A stretch of 64,000 bases of DNA from NCBI GenBank assembly GCA_029243245.1, contig JAQWSK010000005.1, positions 145,185-209,184 of the forward strand, read 5' to 3'. The notes under the pieces are model-generated. The model was not told where the DNA came from. It ran no database searches and saw only the letters and a program-made list of their open reading frames with translations. Made by a program: the position numbers and the translations under genes. This stretch comes from Flavobacteriaceae bacterium. GTDB lineage: Bacteria; Bacteroidota; Bacteroidia; Flavobacteriales; Flavobacteriaceae. Of the stretch, positions 58,186-64,000 are shown one piece after another; within the stretch, counting starts at the first letter, position 1, and each line of letters begins with the position of its first letter.

Positions 58186-59421
58186 TTGGATATAACCTAT
58201 TTATTAGCTAACCGAATAAGGCAAACTAATATTTCCAAAAGTAATGTTTCAGCTCGTATAATAAAAATTGCAACATTAGCTGTTACTATTGGAATAGCGA
58301 CTATAATTATTGCAGTTGCCACTGGAAGAGGTTTGCAAAAAGCTATATCTCAAAAAACCGCTGCCTTTAATGGACATTTAACAATTTCTACTTTTGAAAA
58401 TAATACTTCACAGCTATCTGTTAATTCATTTAAAATTAATAAAGATCATTTTTCAATTTTAAATGAATTAAACAGCATTGAAAATTATCAAAAAGTAGCA
58501 TATAAGGCAGGGTTATTGAAATTTGATAATAGTTATGAGGGCATTGTTTTTAAAGGAGTTGATCAAAGCTTTTATTACCCAGTTTTTTCAGAATTTATAA
58601 CAGAGGGAAGATTCCCTAATTTAAGTGAAAATAATAGTAATGAAATAATATTATCAAGACTTTTATCAAAACGATTAAACATAAATATTGGTGATGAGAC
58701 TATTGGTTATTTTAAAAGGGACAACTCTCAATTAATCCCTAATCAACGAAAGTATAAAGTTGTTGGAATTTATGAGTCTGATTTTTCTGATTTTGACGAG
58801 ATTTATGTTTTAGGAAGTTTAACTCAGGTTAGAACTTTAAATGGATGGTCTAATGATGAAGTAGGGGCAATAGAAGTTTTTTTAAAGAATTACGATGAAG
58901 ATTTAGCTACTGCAAATCAATTATATAAAAGCCTTCCTCCAAATATAAATGTAATGACTTTAAAGAATAGATTTAAAAATATTTTCCAATGGATAGATCT
59001 TTTTGATTTGAACATTATAATCATTCTAATTATAATGTTATTTGTTGGAGTTATTAATATTGCAACAGCTTTATTAATTTTAATATTTGAAAGAGCCTCA
59101 ATGATAGGGTTACTTAAAACGATTGGAGCTATAGACTTTCAAATTCAAAAAATATTTTTGTGGAATGGATTTCAAATTATAATTAAAGGTGTTTTACTTG
59201 GAAACATTTTGGCATTAAGTTTTTATTTTTCTCAAAAATATTGGAAATGGATAAGATTAGATCCTAGAACGTACTATGTTAATTCGGCACCTGTAGAATT
59301 AAACCCTTTTGAATGGTTTTATATAAATTTTGGCATTATTTTAACTTGCTTATTATTACTTTGGCTTCCCACTAAAATAATTAGCAATATATCTCCAAGC
59401 CAAAACATTAGAAAACATTAA
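58186..59421 (+). CDS. FtsX-like ABC transporter permease
   Basis: This is an inner-membrane permease of the FtsX/LolC/MacB type. Four transmembrane segments lie at about residues 27-48, 274-302, 330-348 and 378-395, with a large periplasmic MacB-like domain (about 50-265) between the first two. The start is a TTG at 58186, giving MDITYLLANRIRQ, which is the expected N-terminus; there is no ATG before the first membrane helix. No ATPase gene accompanies it, so the partner is encoded elsewhere. By family it could act in lipoprotein export (LolC/E) or efflux; the sequence alone cannot decide. Confidence 0.88.
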   Translation: MDITYLLANRIRQTNISKSNVSARIIKIATLAVTIGIATIIIAVATGRGLQKAISQKTAAFNGHLTISTFENNTSQLSVNSFKINKDHFSILNELNSIENYQKVAYKAGLLKFDNSYEGIVFKGVDQSFYYPVFSEFITEGRFPNLSENNSNEIILSRLLSKRLNINIGDETIGYFKRDNSQLIPNQRKYKVVGIYESDFSDFDEIYVLGSLTQVRTLNGWSNDEVGAIEVFLKNYDEDLATANQLYKSLPPNINVMTLKNRFKNIFQWIDLFDLNIIIILIIMLFVGVINIATALLILIFERASMIGLLKTIGAIDFQIQKIFLWNGFQIIIKGVLLGNILALSFYFSQKYWKWIRLDPRTYYVNSAPVELNPFEWFYINFGIILTCLLLLWLPTKIISNISPSQNIRKH

Positions 59422-59447
59422 CACCTTTTAAATTAAATAAATTATTG

Positions 59448-60425
59448 ATGAGAATATCAAATACGATTTTAGATACTATTGGAAACACTCCTTTAGTAAG
59501 ACTTAATAAAATTACATCAGGAGTTAAAGCTAAGGTTTTAGCAAAATTAGAATTCTTTAATCCGGGAGCTTCAATAAAAGACCGTATTGCAATTAAAATG
59601 GTTGAAGAAGCTGAAAAAAAAGGTCTTTTAAAGCCAGGTGGTACAATTGTAGAGGGAACATCTGGAAATACGGGAATGGGGCTTGCATTAGTAGCAATAG
59701 TTAAAGGGTATAAATTGATTTGTGTTTCAACTGATAAGCAGTCTAAGGAGAAATTTGATGTACTCAGAGCTATGGGAGCAAAAGTAATTGTTTGTCCAAC
59801 TAATGTTCCTGCAACTGATCCTAAATCATACTATAGTGTCTCTGAAAGATTAGGAAAAGAAACTCCAAACTCTTGGTATGTAAACCAATATGATAATCCT
59901 TCTAATGCTGAAGCCCATTATGAGCAAACTGGTCCAGAAATATGGGAGCAAACTGAGGGGAAATTGACTCATTTTATTGTTGGAGTTGGAACTGGTGGAA
60001 CAATATCTGGTGTGGCGAGGTTTTTAAAAGAAAAAAACCCCAATATCAAAATATGGGGAATTGATACTTATGGTTCTGTATTTAAAAAATACCATGAAAC
60101 AGGAATTTTTGATGAAAAAGAAATTTATCCATATACAACTGAGGGTATAGGGGAGGATATTTTACCGAAAAATGTAAACTTTAGTATGATTGACCTTTTT
60201 GAAAAAGTTACTGATAAAGATGCAGCTATTTACACAAGAAAATTGGCAAAGGAAGAGGGGATATTTGCTGGAAATTCATGTGGGGCAGCAATTAAAGGCG
60301 TTATTCAGTTAAAAGAGAGGCTTACACAGGAGGATATAGTAGTTGTTTTACTTCATGATTCTGGTAGTCGTTATATTGGAAAAATCTACAATGATCAATG
60401 GATGAAAAGCAATAATTTCATATAG
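59448..60425 (+). CDS. PLP-dependent cystathionine beta-synthase/cysteine synthase family enzyme
   Basis: This fold-type II PLP enzyme of sulfur amino acid metabolism has 325 residues from the ATG at 59448 (a TTG just before it is less likely). The PLP lysine is in NPGASIKDRIA near 38-48, the substrate loop is GTSGNTGMG near 71 and the phosphate-binding loop is GVGTGGTISG near 180. The stretch NQYDNPSNAEAHYEQTGPEIW near 145 (quoted in part: NPSNAEAHYEQTGP) is closer to cystathionine beta-synthase than to CysK, but no C-terminal CBS regulatory pair is present. Its stop abuts the opposing lipoprotein stop. Confidence 0.9.
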   Translation: MRISNTILDTIGNTPLVRLNKITSGVKAKVLAKLEFFNPGASIKDRIAIKMVEEAEKKGLLKPGGTIVEGTSGNTGMGLALVAIVKGYKLICVSTDKQSKEKFDVLRAMGAKVIVCPTNVPATDPKSYYSVSERLGKETPNSWYVNQYDNPSNAEAHYEQTGPEIWEQTEGKLTHFIVGVGTGGTISGVARFLKEKNPNIKIWGIDTYGSVFKKYHETGIFDEKEIYPYTTEGIGEDILPKNVNFSMIDLFEKVTDKDAAIYTRKLAKEEGIFAGNSCGAAIKGVIQLKERLTQEDIVVVLLHDSGSRYIGKIYNDQWMKSNNFI

Positions 60426-60926
60426 TTATTTGCAGATAACTTTTCTAATTTTTTTGGGTAAAGAGCTAGTCGTATTTTCTTTTTGATTTCTAGAAATATT
60501 TGATGCTCCCTTAGGGTTTTTAATAGACAATTTATTTTCATTAGAATTTTTTTCATACCACGATTTGAAATTAGATATTAACTCTCCTTTTTGATTCCAT
60601 CGTATTTCTTTTGAAAAAATTATGCAATCAGGACCCTTCCCTAGTCTGTATATTTCACCATTATTTAAAGTGAAGTATCTGATTTCACTAGATTCGCCAT
60701 TATTTTTATTAGTATAATTTACCTGATAAACATCAAAATCTACCATAATGTTCTTAAAAGTAGACGGTGCAGAATGAAGGACTATAGTGTTAATTATATT
60801 TTGAGAATTTTCAGGACTGCTGGTAAGTGTATACCTTAAAAAACTTTGATCGGTTTCAAAACGTTTTTCATTTGAACATCCAAAAATAAAAACAATTATT
60901 AATAGTGTGTATAATCGTACTTGCAT
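60426..60926 (-). CDS. small lipoprotein of unknown function
   Basis: This is a predicted lipoprotein of 166 residues. The start at 60926 (MQVRLYTLLIIV) is preferred over an ATG six codons earlier, because it gives a compact signal peptide with lipobox FIFGC, Cys17. The mature part has a short beta-rich region (LRYTLTSSPENSQNIINTIV, cited in part; DVYQVNYTNK; EIRYFTLNNGEIYRLGKGP) and a polar Lys/Asn/Ser-rich tail. No family was recognised. It converges on the PLP enzyme gene with no gap and diverges from the giant secreted protein 155 nt away. Confidence 0.72.
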   Translation of the reverse strand: MQVRLYTLLIIVFIFGCSNEKRFETDQSFLRYTLTSSPENSQNIINTIVLHSAPSTFKNIMVDFDVYQVNYTNKNNGESSEIRYFTLNNGEIYRLGKGPDCIIFSKEIRWNQKGELISNFKSWYEKNSNENKLSIKNPKGASNISRNQKENTTSSLPKKIRKVICK

Positions 60927-61081
60927 ATGCCTATAAAAATACAACTATTTTTAAAAGTTTTAATTCCATTAACAAGTAGGATTGATTCTAGTTACTAATT
61001 TGTTTAATTATCTTAATTAAGAAACTTAGCTATTTATACACTATAATTGGTAATTAAACGTTAAATTGGGTAACTGTATCG

Positions 61082-64000
61082 GTGAGAGATTTGAAAAACT
61101 TTATTAAATACATGTTAAATGTTTTGGTAATAGGATTACTATTATTCCCTATTATTTTATCATCTCAAACTATTCGTTTTGATTCATTTCAAGGAGTAGT
61201 GGTTCCTTCTCCATCTATTCCCGATGTATGCCCAACAACATCTTACAACTTTTCAGCCGTTTTAACAAATAATACGGGCGCACAATTAGGTTCTACTTCT
61301 GCAACTGTAAGAATTACTGTTTCAGGAGCAAATTCAGCGACATATATAATAGATGCTCCGGGAGTAAATGTTGCAGACACTGTATCTTTTACGATTAATC
61401 AAGCTATTAACATGGTTAATCCGGGACCCAATAGTTTTGCTGTAGAAGTCTATTTAGATGATGCCCCAGGTACAATAATTGACTCTGATTTTGCAAGTAT
61501 AAAAGTAAGTCCAAATCCTGTTTCTTCTAATTTAAATACCTCTGGTTTTCCTCAAGTCTCTAGACAACAGATACTTGAAATCGAATTAGGTGCAATTGGA
61601 GCACAGACAGGAGCTTCAACAGCAACATTCACAGTAACCCTTGGAGGAGTTGATTTTACAACTACTGTTGCCTCAGGAACTGTTTCTTCAGTTGCTGAAG
61701 TGGCTACAGCTATCGCTGCAGATATTAATGGTAATGCAGCATATAGTGCGTCAAATATTGGTGTTCCAGCATCTCCAACTGATGTAAATGTTATTCAAAT
61801 AACTGGTGCAGTATCTGGTGCCGCATTTAATTATTCTACATCTGAATCATCCACCATGTCTTTTGGGTCTCCAAGAATTGTTGCAGGATCAAAATATATT
61901 GAGGTTTGTAGTAATCAACCTGTTACTTTTGAGTCTGCAGGAGGAATAGGGTCAAATGGTTATAATTTCTATGTAAATAATGCTAGTGTAACAGGTCAAC
62001 AAAATAGCTCCAGTTATACAAGAGGAAGTCCTGCAAATGGTGATGTTATTTACGCTCAAGTCACCAATGGATCGGGTTGTGTTGAACAAACTTATCCAAT
62101 TTCATTGAATGTAACTTTAACTCCTGAAGATGCTGGATCTCCTATTACAATATTAGGAACTGGTTTTGAGCCCTATAATCTAAATCAATCATACCAAGTA
62201 ACTTTAAGTGGAAGTGTTGACTCAGGAGACACTTATTCTATTACAACCACTGGAACTACATACACCTCTTCAAATACAAGAACAACTGCTGTATCGGCAA
62301 CTGCAGATTTAGAAGCAGCAATGTTGAGTAGTGGACTTACAGTTGTTAACAATGGGACAAGTTTAACAATTACTAGCCCTCTGGCAGGTACTCCTTTTTC
62401 TCTTTCAACATTTTCTGCTGATAGTAATGGTTTTATCGGTTCTACTATGTTAACAGCAAGTAAAGGTATTGCAGTGTGTGAAGGCTCAACTCAAGCTATT
62501 ACAATTTCTGGAGCAACGTCCTATACTTTTAAAGATAAAAGTTCAACAGTCACATTAACGGGTAGTATTACAACAATAAGTCACATTTCTAACTATGATG
62601 ATGGGGAGATACTTGAGTTCACTGGTTACACTGGAGCTGGAGCAACAGGATGTTATTCAACACTTTATGTGACTGTTGATGTTAATGGTATTTCGGATGC
62701 GGGAACAATATCTTCCAATCAGACAATATGTTATGATGGAACTCCAGCAAATTTAACTGGAACGGCTCCCACACCCACCGCTTCAGCTGGTATAACATAC
62801 AGATGGGAAAAATCCACCGATGGTGATGTTTATATATCGGCAGGAGCGACTACTCAGAACTATCAACCTCCATCTAATATGGTTTCCAGCACTCATTACA
62901 GAAGAGTGGCTATTGCAACCCATAACCTAAGTGGAGAGGTATGCGAAGAAGTTGGTAATGTTATTTTTATTAAGGTTGAACCCAAAGAGGATATAACCGT
63001 TAGACCGGGGAGTGTAACAACCCCAATTGTTTGTGCAGGCTCTACAATAGATGAAATATTTTTTGATTTAAGCGGTGGAAGTGTAAGCGCAACAACTATT
63101 AGTCCAACTGCAATTAGCCTTCCAACTGGATTACAAACCCTTCAAACTACTGCATTTCAAGTGAACACGGTTGATGTGACCTCGGGAGGACCCGGGACTT
63201 ATAAATTATTTATTAATGATAGGCTATATCTTTATAACTCTTCAACAACAGATAAAACAGTTATTAGAGCTGGATTGATTACAGCAATTAATTCTGATAC
63301 TTTGGCTGCTTTTACTGCTACAACTAGTGGAACAACTGGATTAAATATTACAGCAAAAGAAAGTGGTCTAGCTTTTTCAGCCATTATTTTAGGTGGCAGT
63401 GGGTCCTCAAGTATGACAACAATAAATACTACAGCCAATATTAATGAATTTAAAATTTATGGAACAGTAGATTTAGCTGCAACTCCAGGGGTATATTCCT
63501 ATACTGTATCAACTACAGGAGCTACTGCTTGTGTAACTCATGATTCAAAATCAGGAAGTATAACGGTAAAGTCAGCATCAACAGTTTCATTAACATCAGC
63601 TGCTGGAACTGATAGTAAAGCAGTATGTGTTAATGCTGCCATTACACATATTACATATGATATCGGTGGAGGGGCAACTGGAGCTAGTGTAGCTTCACCT
63701 ACGTCATTAGTTGTTGATGGACTTCCAGCAGGAGTTACTAGTAATTTTTCTGCAGGAGTATTAACTATTCAAGGAACCCCAACAGCTCCACCACTTACTG
63801 AAACAACATATACTTATACGATAAATACTTCAGGAAATTCGGGGAGTTGCTCTGAAACAACTGTAAGCGGAACAATAACCGTTGCACCAGTTCAAACAAT
63901 TACACCAGTTTCCATTGCATCTATAAGACTTCAAGAAGTATGTAATCCTTCTCTTGCTATCACACCTATAATTTATGATCTAAGTGGAAGTGCCTATCAA
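61082..64000 (+). CDS. giant secreted repeat adhesin, 3' end outside the window
   Basis: The frame is open for 973 codons from the GTG at 61082 to the right edge. TTG 61091 and ATG 61112 are other possible starts, but GTG gives the basic residues (RDLKNFIK) before a hydrophobic signal segment that ends near ILSSQ at about 28. The rest is Thr/Ser/Gly/Ala-rich and beta-strand-like. Three divergent copies of one module lie near residues 170-272, 361-460 and 690-796. Between and after them are Ig/PKD-like domains, including the flavobacterial type ISSNQTICYDGTPANLTG (about 543-560) with RWEKSTDGD and QNYQPPSN. A last domain, from about 840, has CVNAAITHITYDIGGGATGAS. Such proteins are usually type IX cargo involved in adhesion or gliding. 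The C-terminal sorting domain would lie beyond the window. Confidence 0.88.
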   Translation, partial: MRDLKNFIKYMLNVLVIGLLLFPIILSSQTIRFDSFQGVVVPSPSIPDVCPTTSYNFSAVLTNNTGAQLGSTSATVRITVSGANSATYIIDAPGVNVADTVSFTINQAINMVNPGPNSFAVEVYLDDAPGTIIDSDFASIKVSPNPVSSNLNTSGFPQVSRQQILEIELGAIGAQTGASTATFTVTLGGVDFTTTVASGTVSSVAEVATAIAADINGNAAYSASNIGVPASPTDVNVIQITGAVSGAAFNYSTSESSTMSFGSPRIVAGSKYIEVCSNQPVTFESAGGIGSNGYNFYVNNASVTGQQNSSSYTRGSPANGDVIYAQVTNGSGCVEQTYPISLNVTLTPEDAGSPITILGTGFEPYNLNQSYQVTLSGSVDSGDTYSITTTGTTYTSSNTRTTAVSATADLEAAMLSSGLTVVNNGTSLTITSPLAGTPFSLSTFSADSNGFIGSTMLTASKGIAVCEGSTQAITISGATSYTFKDKSSTVTLTGSITTISHISNYDDGEILEFTGYTGAGATGCYSTLYVTVDVNGISDAGTISSNQTICYDGTPANLTGTAPTPTASAGITYRWEKSTDGDVYISAGATTQNYQPPSNMVSSTHYRRVAIATHNLSGEVCEEVGNVIFIKVEPKEDITVRPGSVTTPIVCAGSTIDEIFFDLSGGSVSATTISPTAISLPTGLQTLQTTAFQVNTVDVTSGGPGTYKLFINDRLYLYNSSTTDKTVIRAGLITAINSDTLAAFTATTSGTTGLNITAKESGLAFSAIILGGSGSSSMTTINTTANINEFKIYGTVDLAATPGVYSYTVSTTGATACVTHDSKSGSITVKSASTVSLTSAAGTDSKAVCVNAAITHITYDIGGGATGASVASPTSLVVDGLPAGVTSNFSAGVLTIQGTPTAPPLTETTYTYTINTSGNSGSCSETTVSGTITVAPVQTITPVSIASIRLQEVCNPSLAITPIIYDLSGSAYQ

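Noticed and set aside
1..64000. CRISPR array, insertion sequence, prophage or defence island
   Set aside because: No spaced direct repeats, transposase, integrase, phage or nuclease genes were seen. Almost all genes are core functions.

Overview
The window is a gene-dense, AT-rich stretch of bacterial chromosome that is almost certainly from a member of the Flavobacteriia (Bacteroidota). The signs are: flavobacterial promoter boxes (TTTG, then TAnnTTTG) with a textbook copy before rpsL; almost no Shine-Dalgarno sequences; a SusC/SusD pair; the type IX secretion protein PorT; the BamA-like lipoprotein TamL; a short primary sigma factor; and an FtsZ with a very long tail ending in NSFLHDNVD. 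A marine, streamlined lifestyle is inferred from the low GC and from genes that abut or overlap tail-to-tail. It is not proved by the sequence.

Layout. Positions 1-6844 hold the end of the division/cell-wall cluster (murG, murC, ftsQ, ftsA, ftsZ) and a GatB/YqeY-domain gene, followed by tRNA-Arg(TCG) and a hairpin terminator. From 7013 to 16461 everything is on the minus strand: a membrane protein, rpe, the primary sigma factor, pnp, rpsO, accD, fba and tamL. Positions 16498-23045 carry an rRNA methyltransferase gene, porT, the potassium-uptake pair trkA-trkH, rarA and rlmB. Positions 23144-28923 are a three-gene SusC/SusD/lipoprotein operon with visibly higher GC, followed by one secreted protein of unknown function. 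After a structured 432-nt gap, 30281-47108 is one uninterrupted str-S10-spc-alpha ribosomal supercluster, from rpsL to rplQ, with secY, infA and rpoA inside it. It ends at a terminator and leads into carA, eno, gltA, argS, ffh and folD. The last part (55198-60926) holds a VOC protein, queE, a methyltransferase, a NamZ-type muramidase, an FtsX-like permease, a cystathionine beta-synthase-like enzyme and a small lipoprotein.

From 61082 a giant secreted repeat protein starts with GTG and stays open to the right edge (973 codons, no stop). It has a signal peptide, three divergent copies of one beta-rich module, and flavobacterial Ig/PKD-like domains. It looks like a surface adhesin that the type IX system (PorT is in this window) would export.

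The points most worth checking are an in-frame TGA in place of a conserved glycine in the essential gene murG, the giant adhesin and its repeated module, AccD without its zinc-ribbon cysteines, and structured non-coding DNA before rpsL and rpsD. I saw no CRISPR array, insertion sequence, prophage or defence system. Most of the window is core housekeeping DNA.
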